Position numbers and translations under genes: made by a program | Assembly: GCA_013298945.1 (NCBI GenBank) | Contig: JAAFJR010000001.1 | Coordinates: 496,001-560,000 of the forward strand | Direction: 5' to 3' | DNA length: 64,000 nucleotides | Source: Polaromonas sp. | Lineage (GTDB): Bacteria > Pseudomonadota > Gammaproteobacteria > Burkholderiales > Burkholderiaceae_C | Shown: positions 26,512 to 34,009 of the stretch, one piece after another | How the letters are laid out: every line of letters starts with the position of its first letter | Position numbering within the stretch: the first letter of the stretch is position 1 | The notes under the pieces: generated by a model | Databases searched by the model: none | Seen by the model: the letters and a program-made list of their open reading frames with translations, nothing else | Told to the model about the DNA's origin: nothing

Positions 26512-27645
26512 TTAAGTTCGTATGCGCCCATCGCCAGTCAACATGGATAATTCCACAAAGCTAGATGCGACATGATTCGTGCTGGAGATCTGGGTCGAAA
26601 ACCCCCCCAACGACAAGCTGCCTATGGACTCAAAACCACGCACTAAATCTGCGCGTGTGACATTGCCAGTGCCTGCTCGCTTTAGGGCTTCCGTGAACAA
26701 CTTGGCCGCTAAATAGCCTTCCATGCTCGAAAAGTTAGCCTGAACTTCGCCCGTGCTTGCTTTGATGGACTCTGCAAATTCACGCGCAATAGCCCGTGAT
26801 GATGAGTAGGGCGATGGCACCACTTGCGACACCACCACACCAGCACCGTCTTTGCCTAGCTCATCTGCTAGCGCCTGCGTGCCCACAAAGGAAACGTTGT
26901 AAAAAGTGCCCCCATAGCCAGCTTTGCGCGACTCGCGAATGAAAGCTGCGCACGATTTATAGGCGCTGATTTGTACCACCGCATCTGGCGCAGCCGCATT
27001 AAGCACTTTCACGGCGTCCGCTACGTTGACGGTATTACGCTCTACGGTTGCAATGGCGACGGGTTTCAAATCAAGCTTGCTCAGCGCCAGCGTCACGCCG
27101 TCCAAACCGGCTTTACCATAGGCGTCGTTTTGATAGAAAACGGCAATTTTCTTCAGACCTAAATTGGTCAACTGCTTCACAATCAGCGCGGTTTCGTCGT
27201 TGTAAGAAGCTCGCAGATGAAACACGTTTCGCACGAGTGGTTCACGCAAACTCATGGCCCCCGTGAATGGAGCGATGAACGGGATTTGTGATGACTTCAC
27301 AACCGGCAGCGCCGCCAAACTGGTAGGCGTACCAATGTAGCCAAACAGCGCAAACACGCCCTCGTCAATCAACTGTTTGGTATTGGCTAAACAGCGCTCT
27401 GGCTCGTAGCCGTCGTCCATTTTTTTGATATCAATACGTCTGCCGTTGATGCCACCGCTGTCATTCACACGCTCAAACCAAAGCTTAGCCCCAGCATGAA
27501 ACTGAATGCCCAGCTGTGCCGCCGGTCCAGTGAACGCGGCTGACTGACCCAAGATGATGCGGTTAGCGGTTTGTCCTTGAACGCTAGACCAACTGGATAA
27601 GGCTGCAGCACCCGCTGCAAGTGAAAAGTGACGGCGATTGATCAT
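26512..27645 (-). CDS. ABC transporter substrate-binding protein, branched-chain amino acid type
   Basis: A 377-residue periplasmic binding protein of the Leu/Ile/Val-binding (peripla_BP_6) class. The N-terminus NRRHFSLAAGAAAL looks like a twin-arginine signal. The mature start IILGQSAAFTGPAAQLG and VFALFGYIGTPTSLAALPVV are typical. No transporter membrane or ATPase genes are beside it, so it may serve a system elsewhere or be a sensory binding protein. Ligand unknown. The panE gene follows 27 bases downstream on the same strand. Confidence 0.88.
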   Translation of the reverse strand: MINRRHFSLAAGAAALSSWSSVQGQTANRIILGQSAAFTGPAAQLGIQFHAGAKLWFERVNDSGGINGRRIDIKKMDDGYEPERCLANTKQLIDEGVFALFGYIGTPTSLAALPVVKSSQIPFIAPFTGAMSLREPLVRNVFHLRASYNDETALIVKQLTNLGLKKIAVFYQNDAYGKAGLDGVTLALSKLDLKPVAIATVERNTVNVADAVKVLNAAAPDAVVQISAYKSCAAFIRESRKAGYGGTFYNVSFVGTQALADELGKDGAGVVVSQVVPSPYSSSRAIAREFAESIKASTGEVQANFSSMEGYLAAKLFTEALKRAGTGNVTRADLVRGFESIGSLSLGGFSTQISSTNHVASSFVELSMLTGDGRIRT

Positions 27646-27759
27646 GGTAGGAGAAGAGTTGTTTAAATGTGTAACAAAATTAACGGTAGATGATAAATCA
27701 AATACGTGACTTTGTGCGCATAGTTACTACTTACAGACGCATTGCTCTAATTTACTGCT

Positions 27760-28713
27760 TCAAGATGCAATATCCCGTAGCGACTCCCGCCGCGCTACCC
27801 AAATCGTCGCGGCGCTGATAACCACGCCACCGATAATGGCATTCAGCGTCGGTACATCGCTGAACAGCAGCCAGCCCATGAGCGCAGACCACACCAGCTC
27901 TAAAAACTTCAGCGACTGGGTGGATGAAATATCCGCCTTAGAAAACGACTTCGTTAAAAAATAATGTCCCGCTGTGCCCAAGGCACCACTCAATAAAAAA
28001 CCCGCCCACAGCCAAGCGCTGGGCCATACCCAGTCCATCAGCGCCATGGGCATGCTGAGCAGCGACACGGTGATGGCCTGCCAAACCATAATCGTCCCCG
28101 TCGATTCATAGCGCGTCAGCGCCTTGGTGACCAAAAACGACGCTGCGAACAGCGGCGCTGACATCAGCATGGCCAGGTGATACCAGCCGGAGTTTCCACC
28201 TGCAACGGTATTACTCAACGAAAACTGCGGCCCCACAACCACCAGCACACCCGTAAAACCAATCAGCGTCGCCAGCCAGCGCTCCCAGCGCATGGGCTCT
28301 TTCAAAAACATATAAGCACCCAGCATGATGAAAATCGGCCCTGAAAAACCTATCGCCGTGGTGTTTGCCAGCGGAATATTTGGCAGGGCGGTGAACCAAA
28401 AGCACAAAGCCAGCGTGTGCAAGGCGCCCCGCGTGAACTGACCCGTGACGTTTTGCGGCTTATATGCTGACCAGCCGTTCTTCACAATCAGTGGTAAAAG
28501 CAGCAGCAAACCCGCTGAATAACGCAAAAACTGCGTCTCAAACGGTGGCAAATTCTTAGCCAGCAGCCGCAACAACGCGTTCAACATGCTGAACGTCAAG
28601 CCCGCCGCCGCTGCAAGCAATATGGCTTGCATGCTGGGCGACAAATGTGCCGTGCGCTTGTGAATATGCCTTTTTAGTCTCGCGACATGAGTAGGGTTGT
28701 TTTGTTTTGGCAT
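27760..28713 (-). CDS. DMT superfamily (EamA) transporter
   Basis: A 317-residue polytopic protein with two EamA halves and about ten helices. The first half holds LTFSMLNALLRLLAKNLPPFETQFLRY, the second half SAPLFAASFLVTKALTRYEST. Conserved P and G residues in LANTTAIGFSGPIFIMLGAYMFLKEP fit the family. Members export amino acids, metabolites or drugs; the substrate cannot be assigned. The basic N-terminal 25 residues precede the first helix. Divergent from the next lipoprotein gene. Confidence 0.88.
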   Translation of the reverse strand: MPKQNNPTHVARLKRHIHKRTAHLSPSMQAILLAAAAGLTFSMLNALLRLLAKNLPPFETQFLRYSAGLLLLLPLIVKNGWSAYKPQNVTGQFTRGALHTLALCFWFTALPNIPLANTTAIGFSGPIFIMLGAYMFLKEPMRWERWLATLIGFTGVLVVVGPQFSLSNTVAGGNSGWYHLAMLMSAPLFAASFLVTKALTRYESTGTIMVWQAITVSLLSMPMALMDWVWPSAWLWAGFLLSGALGTAGHYFLTKSFSKADISSTQSLKFLELVWSALMGWLLFSDVPTLNAIIGGVVISAATIWVARRESLRDIAS

Positions 28714-28836
28714 CTATGATTCGAGTATGCCTAAGAGCAGGCGGGTAATATTCACACCTAGCGCTTTGGCGACAGTGCAATGCTAAACCATGATCGTCTC
28801 TATAATTTATTCAAAATAACTTTTACAGGAGCGGTT

Positions 28837-29427
28837 ATGGCAGCAATTTATGCATGGAACGGCGTCTTCAGCAAAACCACATCACTGCTTTTTGCCACTG
28901 GCTTGGTTTTTGCGATTACCGCGTGTGACTCTAAAAAAGAAGCCGCTGCCCCAGCTGCAGTTTCGAACTCAGCACCTGCAGCCACGGCATCCACAGCACC
29001 TGCCGCGGCTTCAACTGCATTCGACACCGTTGCCAGCTTAGAAAACGCCAACGACCCCAAAAAGCTATTTGCCGACCCCAGCGTCACCAAATTCCCCGCT
29101 AAAGACTTCGTCTACGGTAATGGCCAAAAGCTGAGTATTGAATATGACGGCAGCAAGTCAAAAGCTGGCGATCCGGTATTTTTTGACTTGATGATGATTA
29201 ACCCGCAAGGTACTGTTGTTCAAGTAGGTAGCGACACCTTTGACGGTCGCACGCCTGACCGAATATTCAGCAAGAGCAACAAAATGTTCAGATCAGAAGT
29301 TGATGGTCAATCAGGCTTCGTTGAAATCAACATCGTACAAAACGCTGGCTTAGACGCCAATGGCAAAATCAGCGGCAAAAACGTGATGCTTGCCCGCTTT
29401 CCCATCAAGTTTGAAGCCAGTAAGTAA
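28837..29427 (+). CDS. hypothetical lipoprotein
   Basis: A 196-residue lipoprotein not assigned to a named family. The frame is open from 28780, but ATG 28837 has GGAG 5 bases upstream and gives a signal sequence with lipobox ITAC (Cys about 30). An Ala/Pro/Thr/Ser linker (about 36-65) follows. The C-terminal ~130 residues look beta-rich (YGNGQKLSIEYDGSKSKAGD, FFDLMMINPQGTVVQVGSD). Envelope location is likely; function unknown. Confidence 0.75.
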   Translation: MAAIYAWNGVFSKTTSLLFATGLVFAITACDSKKEAAAPAAVSNSAPAATASTAPAAASTAFDTVASLENANDPKKLFADPSVTKFPAKDFVYGNGQKLSIEYDGSKSKAGDPVFFDLMMINPQGTVVQVGSDTFDGRTPDRIFSKSNKMFRSEVDGQSGFVEINIVQNAGLDANGKISGKNVMLARFPIKFEASK

Positions 29428-29480
29428 AACGAAGTAAAGTGAAGTAGAGTGTAAAATAAAAAAAGGCAGAAAATACGCTT

Positions 29481-29534
29481 ATTTTGGCATGTAGCCGGCG
29501 TATTTACTGCCTTTGTAGCTATAAAAATAATAGC
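29481..29534 (+). repeat. interspersed repeat copy 7 (forward)
   Basis: TGTAGCCGGCGTATTTACTG then CCTTTGTA and the perfect hairpin GCTATAAAAATAATAGC. It lies in the convergent gap between the lipoprotein and nitroreductase genes, 53 bases after the lipoprotein stop. Confidence 0.9.
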
Positions 29535-29567
29535 GTTGTTAGCCTTATTTGAGCGATTTTCGTTGAA

Positions 29568-30206
29568 TTATTTCACTTCAACGATAAATTCCTCACGTGG
29601 ACGACGAATCTTCGGCAGCTTCTCCAACCAATCTTTACCCTCTTCACGGTAGCCCAGCGGCATGATGGCGACGCTGCGCAGACCACGGGCGGACAAGTTC
29701 AAAATCTCGTCAAAGCTTTTCGGGTCAAAACCTTCCATCGGCGTGCTATCCACGTGTTCGTAAGCGGCGGCAATCAGCGCTGCGCCTAGGCCAATGTAGG
29801 CTTGGCGGGCGGCGTGCTCAAAGTTGACTTGTGGGTCACGCGCTGGATAAGCCTTTAAAAGCATCTGACGGTAGTTTTCCCAGCCTTCGTTGGTACCGCC
29901 GCGCTGTGCGTTGGTGTAGTCAAACATGTAGTTGATACGCTCAGCCGTGTAGTTGTCCCACGCGGCAAACACCAGCAGGTGCGATCCTTCAGTAATCTGC
30001 GCTTGGTTGCTAGCCTTTGCCTGTAGCTTGGCGCGAATCTCAGGGTTGGTCACCACGATGATTTCAAACGGTTGCAACCCGCTGGATGTAGGCGCTAAAC
30101 GCGCAGCTTCCAAAATACGCTCCACCTTCTCTTGCGGCACATCTTTGGCTGGGTTCATCTTTTTGGTGGCATATCGCCATTGCAGTCTGCTGATTAAATC
30201 TGACAT
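29568..30206 (-). CDS. nitroreductase family protein, NfsB-like
   Basis: An FMN-dependent NAD(P)H oxidoreductase. Motifs: LQWRYATKKMNP near the N-terminus (FMN phosphate), EAARLAPTSSGLQPFEIIVV, and the C-terminal GLRSVAIMPLGYREEGKDW. The frame extends to 30302, but ATG 30204-30206 (MSDLISRLQWRYATKK) matches the family start and gives 212 residues. It acts as a dimer in the cytoplasm on quinones or nitroaromatics by family knowledge. Confidence 0.9.
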   Translation of the reverse strand: MSDLISRLQWRYATKKMNPAKDVPQEKVERILEAARLAPTSSGLQPFEIIVVTNPEIRAKLQAKASNQAQITEGSHLLVFAAWDNYTAERINYMFDYTNAQRGGTNEGWENYRQMLLKAYPARDPQVNFEHAARQAYIGLGAALIAAAYEHVDSTPMEGFDPKSFDEILNLSARGLRSVAIMPLGYREEGKDWLEKLPKIRRPREEFIVEVK

Positions 30207-30338
30207 AAATTGCTTTCGTGGGAAATATTGAATAAATGTATAAACGATGGTGCGCGACGGTTCGCGACGGTGCGCTGCTAAAACGAGCAGCACAAACCTC
30301 AACTGGGGTGAAAACCTACTTTAACAAGGCTCAACCAG

Positions 30339-30746
30339 CTAATCTCCAGTCACCCGCGAGACTTTGCTGCGCTGTGCCTTGGTTTCAGACCTCAGCCCTT
30401 TGTCATCCAGCCGCTTCAGTTTGGCCGCACGGCTGGGCTTGGTTGCCTTGCGCACCACGGGTGCAAATTCCACAGCGTTGACGATTTCATGCAAGCGCAG
30501 CATCGCGTCTAGCCGGTTCATGTCTTGGGTGCGGTGCTGCTGCGCTTTGATGATTAATTCACCTGCTTTGGTGATACGGCTGTCATGCAGCGCCAAAAGC
30601 CGCTCTTTCACATCATCCGGGAGGGTAGAGGCCACAATGTCAAACCGCAGGTGAATCGCGCTGGACACCTTATTCACGTTCTGCCCACCCGCACCCTGCG
30701 CACGGATGGCGGTGATGACGACTTCAGATTCGTTGATGTTCAGCAT
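30339..30746 (-). CDS. arfB: alternative ribosome-rescue factor ArfB
   Basis: A 135-residue peptidyl-tRNA hydrolase that releases stalled ribosomes. The GGQ motif is in RAQGAGGQNVNKVSSAIHLRF at about residues 20-22. The C-terminal tail is strongly basic (TKPSRAAKLKRLDDKGLRSETKAQRSK), as needed to enter the empty mRNA channel. The length is that of ArfB/YaeJ and not of release factors RF1/RF2. Repeat copy 8 lies upstream. Confidence 0.92.
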   Translation of the reverse strand: MLNINESEVVITAIRAQGAGGQNVNKVSSAIHLRFDIVASTLPDDVKERLLALHDSRITKAGELIIKAQQHRTQDMNRLDAMLRLHEIVNAVEFAPVVRKATKPSRAAKLKRLDDKGLRSETKAQRSKVSRVTGD

Positions 30747-30788
30747 ACAAAGATTATATATGCCTAAAATACGCTAAGTATTTGTTTA

Positions 30789-30842
30789 AAAAATGCCTAT
30801 AGCCGGCGTATTTATTGCCTCATATGCTATAAAAAATATAGT
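30789..30842 (+). repeat. interspersed repeat copy 8 (forward)
   Basis: CTATAGCCGGCGTATTTATT, then GCCTCATAT and the hairpin GCTATAAAAAATATAGT. It is followed by AT-rich direct repeats of ATAGTAAAA up to 30898. Located 3' of the first DUF3565 gene. Confidence 0.88.
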
Positions 30843-30903
30843 AGTAATATGGTAAAATATAGTAAAAATAAAATAAAAACGAGCTTTTATAGTAAAAAAA
30901 TTA

Positions 30904-31158
30904 TCAAGCCACTTGCTTGTCTAACAAAGCCGAAAAAGCAGCTTGAGACCGATTTGGCCTATCGGGCATCTCGCCAGCAATGCATTTTACGCAAACCAAA
31001 ATTACCCCAATCTTGTCGTCACGCCCCGTTTGCGTCAAAATCCAGGGGTTGTTGGCAACAGGTGGGTTGTGCTGCAACTCCACATCGTGTCCGCAATCCA
31101 AGCGGGCAACCCAATGCTTGGCATCGTTTTGAAAATATCCAGTAATGGCGTGGTGCAT
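30904..31158 (-). CDS. DUF3565 family protein, paralogue 1
   Basis: An 84-residue protein. HHAITGYFQNDAKHWVARLDCGHDVELQHNPP and a later CxxC (VCVKC) give the family's CGH-H-CxxC pattern, likely a small zinc site. The C-terminus carries a ~20-residue extension absent from paralogue 2. DUF3565 has no established function. The paralogue lies 0.9 kb upstream on the same strand. Confidence 0.85.
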   Translation of the reverse strand: MHHAITGYFQNDAKHWVARLDCGHDVELQHNPPVANNPWILTQTGRDDKIGVILVCVKCIAGEMPDRPNRSQAAFSALLDKQVA

Positions 31159-31312
31159 AAGTGCGAACTAATTTACTCATTTAACTTTAAGCATCATTAA
31201 TTCTACATGCAGATTCATGTCAGTGCTCACTCAAATAACATTAAATTCGCGAATAGTCACATATTCGGGGGAAAACCATTATTTAAGACACTTAATCAAA
31301 CTCCGAAGCCGC

Positions 31313-31834
31313 TTATGCTGTCAACTTGTCCGGCAACTTGTCTTTCAACATCCGCCAGCTGATGTAGAAAACAAACAATGCCGTGATCAGCAAAACCACC
31401 CCCAAACCCGTCAAAAGCCAGTTTGAAGACCCATGCCACTTCAAAACGCGTCCCACCGCAGGCTCATCCCGCAGGTAAACCACATCCACCTTCTTCCAAA
31501 GCAACTCGTCCTGCTGCGCCTTGTTCAGCGGGTGCTCGTAGCTGGTCGGGATTTGAAACGTGCCCTTGGGCGTCTCAATCGACACCACAGGGTAGTGCCC
31601 CGAGCTGCGGTGCGCATACCTGCCCTTGTACGTCACAAGCCTAAACCCACTCACATACCCCTGCGTTTGCACACCCTCAAGCTCAAACCGCTGGTCCAAC
31701 TGGTGCGCCTGCCAACTGCTTTGCAGCAAGCCAAACGCCAGCCAAGCAAACACCGCAGCCATAGCCAAAAACAAACCAGACAGCACCACCCGCTCCCCGC
31801 GTGAATGCTGCCGCTTAGCTGTTTTGCTAGCCAT
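31313..31834 (-). CDS. DUF3592 membrane protein
   Basis: A 173-residue protein with TM helices at about 18-38 and 140-160. Between them is a periplasmic beta-rich DUF3592 domain: EGVQTQGYVSGFRL, YPVVSIETPKGTFQIPTS, KKVDVVYLRDEPAVGRVL. The basic N-terminus (KTAKRQHSRGER) faces the cytoplasm. Function unknown. The family is widespread in envelope contexts. It sits between the two DUF3565 paralogues. Confidence 0.85.
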   Translation of the reverse strand: MASKTAKRQHSRGERVVLSGLFLAMAAVFAWLAFGLLQSSWQAHQLDQRFELEGVQTQGYVSGFRLVTYKGRYAHRSSGHYPVVSIETPKGTFQIPTSYEHPLNKAQQDELLWKKVDVVYLRDEPAVGRVLKWHGSSNWLLTGLGVVLLITALFVFYISWRMLKDKLPDKLTA

Positions 31835-31882
31835 TTGATTTATTGACTGTTAAAAATATGAATACTACTGATAATATTTTTA

Positions 31883-32005
31883 TTATTTACTAGGCTCGAC
31901 TTTGCCCATATTTGTATCGGTATTAGTGGACACCGATTGGTTGTAATAAATAGCCATACCACCCAGTAATACGATTAATAAAATAGCCAGCGCTTTGTAT
32001 TTCAT
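31883..32005 (-). CDS. small single-pass membrane peptide 1, 40 aa
   Basis: ATG at 32003-32005; the peptide begins MKYKALAILLIVLLGGMAIY and ends with a polar tail containing VSTNTDTNMGKVEPSK. One membrane helix (about 4-20) with GG near its centre, short basic N-terminus. No clear Shine-Dalgarno. Its reality is supported by a close paralogue at 32761-32886 that keeps the helix and the YYN-SVS motif but not the tail. Confidence 0.65.
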   Translation of the reverse strand: MKYKALAILLIVLLGGMAIYYNQSVSTNTDTNMGKVEPSK

Positions 32006-32065
32006 AGATTTGTCTTTCTGTTATTGGTATCAGGTGCTTAATTTACAGCAAAATCATCATGAAAA

Positions 32066-32278
32066 TTATCTCACGACCCGATCAGCCGGCGCACCCTCAT
32101 CACACTTCTTGCACCCCAGCAACACCCCCATCTTGCCGTCCCGCCCCGCTTGCGTCAACACCCAAGGCCGGCTCACCAACGGCGGGTTATGCCGCACATG
32201 CTGGTTATGCCCACACGCTAACTTGGCCACCCAATGGTTTTCTTCGTCTTGAAAGTAGCCAGTGATGGGTTGTTGCAT
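32066..32278 (-). CDS. DUF3565 family protein, paralogue 2
   Basis: A 70-residue protein close to the family consensus: QQPITGYFQDEENHWVAKLACGHNQHVRHNPP and GCKKCDEG. The CGH, two further His and CxxC are all kept, suggesting a metal-binding fold. It shares the same layout as paralogue 1 but lacks that protein's C-terminal extension. Repeat copy 9 lies just upstream, behind the XRE gene. Confidence 0.87.
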   Translation of the reverse strand: MQQPITGYFQDEENHWVAKLACGHNQHVRHNPPLVSRPWVLTQAGRDGKMGVLLGCKKCDEGAPADRVVR

Positions 32279-32314
32279 AAGCTTGTTTCAATATTGATGC
32301 TGTTTTAAGAGGTA

Positions 32315-32366
32315 AAAATGGCTGTAGCCGCGTATTTATTGCCTTAGCAGCTATGAAAAATATAGT
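32315..32366 (+). repeat. interspersed repeat copy 9 (forward)
   Basis: AAAATGGCTGTAGCCGCGTA (one base missing in GCCGGCG), TTTATTGCCTTAGCA and the hairpin GCTATGAAAAATATAGT. Located 3' of the XRE regulator gene, 16 bases beyond its stop. Confidence 0.88.
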
Positions 32367-32382
32367 AACTAGATCACTTAAA

Positions 32383-32697
32383 TCAGCTACTTAATTCAGA
32401 AAAGTTATTGATTTTCACCAAACCATCAGGAAAACGCGCAATCACTTCCAGCTTGCCACCCATCGCTTCAATGTGGCTGCGCAGCGTGGACAAGTACATG
32501 TCAGTCCGCTTTTCAATTTTCGCAATAGACGGCTGCTGCACATGCAGCACCTCTGCCAACATCGTTTGCGACAAGCCACGCGCTTGGCGCAGCTCGTTCA
32601 ACGGCATTTCAGCCAACATCACCTTGGCTTGCGCGTCGGAGCGCTCACGCGCCGCTTGGCTCATGCCTGCACGTAGTTCAGAAAATTTCTTAGCCAT
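32383..32697 (-). CDS. XRE family regulator, antitoxin-like, no toxin partner
   Basis: A 104-residue protein. LNELRQARGLSQTMLAEVLHVQQPSIAKIEKRTDMYLSTLR is a lambda-repressor-type helix-turn-helix, flanked by the MAKKFSELRAGMSQAARERSD start and the C-terminal EAMGGKLEVIARFPDG. This subgroup is typically the antitoxin of RelE/HigB-like pairs. No toxin frame is present on either side. The promoter and a palindrome lie immediately upstream, and the ATG falls about where transcription should begin, with no ribosome site. Confidence 0.88.
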   Translation of the reverse strand: MAKKFSELRAGMSQAARERSDAQAKVMLAEMPLNELRQARGLSQTMLAEVLHVQQPSIAKIEKRTDMYLSTLRSHIEAMGGKLEVIARFPDGLVKINNFSELSS

Positions 32698-32703
32698 CTG
32701 ATC

Positions 32704-32738
32704 AATATAGTTTAGAGAAAATATTCCGTCAAGGGAAT
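32704..32738 (-). promoter_or_regulatory. promoter with overlapping palindromic operator of the XRE gene
   Basis: Read on the minus strand: TTGACG (32727-32732), 17 bases, TATATT (32704-32709). A palindrome ATTCC-N6-GGAAT at 32723-32738 covers the -35. Only 6 bases separate the -10 from the ATG, so the transcript is predicted to be leaderless. The palindrome is a natural site for autorepression by the encoded protein. Confidence 0.65.
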
Positions 32739-32760
32739 TATTTTAAAGTGACTCTCGGTT

Positions 32761-32886
32761 TCACTTAGCCTTCTCAAGCTGTGGCGCGTTGTCTCCCGCT
32801 TGGTTGCTAGATACTGATTTGTTGTAATAAATAGCCATACCACCGAGCAGAACGATCAAAATAATGGCGAGTGTTTTGAGATTCAT
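32761..32886 (-). CDS. small single-pass membrane peptide 2, 41 aa
   Basis: ATG at 32884-32886; the peptide begins MNLKTLAIILIVLLGGMAIY, continues with YNKSVSSN and ends DNAPQLEKAK. One helix (about 5-20). It is paralogous to the peptide at 31883-32005: the two share LAI-LIVLLGGMAIYYN and the SVS motif. Conservation at protein level with a diverged tail supports translation of both. Function unknown; inner-membrane location is inferred. Confidence 0.65.
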   Translation of the reverse strand: MNLKTLAIILIVLLGGMAIYYNKSVSSNQAGDNAPQLEKAK

Positions 32887-32964
32887 GTCAGTTGCTTTAT
32901 GGAAGTTTGAGTTAATTAAGTGGAGAAAATGGGTTTGCGGAGGTTTTCAGGGCTTTTTGAGAGG

Positions 32965-33019
32965 TAAAAATGGCTGTAGCCAGCGTTTTTATTGACTGAA
33001 TAGCTATAAAAATTGTAGT
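32965..33019 (+). repeat. interspersed repeat copy 10 (forward)
   Basis: AAAATGGCTGTAGCCAGCGT, TTTTATTGACTGAATA and a wobble-paired hairpin GCTATAAAAATTGTAGT. Located 3' of the Mrr-type nuclease gene, 12 bases beyond its stop. Confidence 0.87.
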
Positions 33020-33030
33020 GAATTTCAAAC

Positions 33031-33918
33031 TTAAGCCACTTTAAAATATATCTTAGACTTGCAGCGTGGGTAATTGCTACAACCCCAAAACTTCTCTCTT
33101 TTCACCAATTTAATGCCACAGCTTGCACAAGTAGGAATTGAATACTCGCCTTCGTAGGCAATATCTAACAATTCCTTTTGTTGTTCTGCTGATCGTGCAG
33201 TTATTAGTTTAAGCAATAAATCGCCATTCAATGTATTAATACCATTTTCGTTCGCAAACTTCTGTGCATCAGCCGTAAAGCCAGATGAGGTTACAAACGT
33301 GCCGCGCTGTAATTTGTGCGAACTCATCACCCCGTAAAACTCGCGCACGAGTTTTACATCAACGTCTTTATTATTAAAATGTTTGCATTGTGCAATAGAT
33401 ACTGCACCCTCTGCATTATCAGAATACATCCAAATATCCACACCACCGTCTGCCCCGTGCGATTGTGATTTTGTTTTAAACCCACCCTGAGCAAAAAACC
33501 TCTCACAAACCGCCTCAAACCGCCGCCATTCAATATCTGCGAATACTTGTTTGTTCCAAGTGGTGCTTGGTTTAAGAATATCTGCTTTGGGGATTTCAGA
33601 CGTTAATTTTGTAGGAAATTTAATTTCATTCGCTGAAGATTTGACAAATGAAGATTGTTTCTCTTTATCATCGGCTTTGCTTTTGGATGTTGCTTTTTGA
33701 ATTAATAAAGTAAATCCAAATAAAACAACCCCAATAGCCATAAACCACCAAGCGATTGATTCTAAACCTACACTTAATCCAGCTAAAAGTTTGCTAGATT
33801 TGGTAAATAAAGGAAGTAATAAAAACATAACACCAATAGCAAAGGCAGTAATTGCCGCCTGCTGAAGTTTTGCACCGTTGCGATCAACTTTGCGTTTTGC
33901 TTTGTTACTTGGTTTCAT
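33031..33918 (-). CDS. membrane-anchored Mrr-type restriction endonuclease-fold protein with zinc ribbon
   Basis: A 295-residue protein. Two TM helices (about 18-40 and 53-75), a linker, then an Mrr_cat nuclease domain from about 125: WRRFEAVCERFF, GADGGVDIWMY (catalytic Asp) and VSIAQCKHF (QxK motif). A C-terminal topoisomerase-type zinc ribbon follows: CASCG and GCSNYPRC. All catalytic residues are present. It may act on DNA near the membrane; a defence role is inference. Repeat copies flank it on both sides. Confidence 0.87.
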   Translation of the reverse strand: MKPSNKAKRKVDRNGAKLQQAAITAFAIGVMFLLLPLFTKSSKLLAGLSVGLESIAWWFMAIGVVLFGFTLLIQKATSKSKADDKEKQSSFVKSSANEIKFPTKLTSEIPKADILKPSTTWNKQVFADIEWRRFEAVCERFFAQGGFKTKSQSHGADGGVDIWMYSDNAEGAVSIAQCKHFNNKDVDVKLVREFYGVMSSHKLQRGTFVTSSGFTADAQKFANENGINTLNGDLLLKLITARSAEQQKELLDIAYEGEYSIPTCASCGIKLVKREKFWGCSNYPRCKSKIYFKVA

Positions 33919-33941
33919 TGCTTTTAGAGCTTATTTAATAG

Positions 33942-33999
33942 ATAAAAATGGCTGTAGCTGGCGTATTTATTGCCTAAAAGCTATTAAATACATAGCAAA
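33942..33999 (+). repeat. interspersed repeat copy 11 (forward)
   Basis: AAAATGGCTGTAGCTGGCGT, ATTTATTGCCTAAAA and the hairpin GCTATTAAATACATAGC. It lies 3' of the DUF2971 gene, 10 bases past its stop. The hairpin loop differs from other copies while the stem is intact. Confidence 0.9.
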
Positions 34000-34009
34000 A
34001 ATGCCGCAC

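Noticed and set aside
31423-31838. Plus-strand frames opposite the DUF3592 gene
   Set aside because: Pro/His/Arg-rich antisense products; the minus-strand DUF3592 reading is the coherent one.
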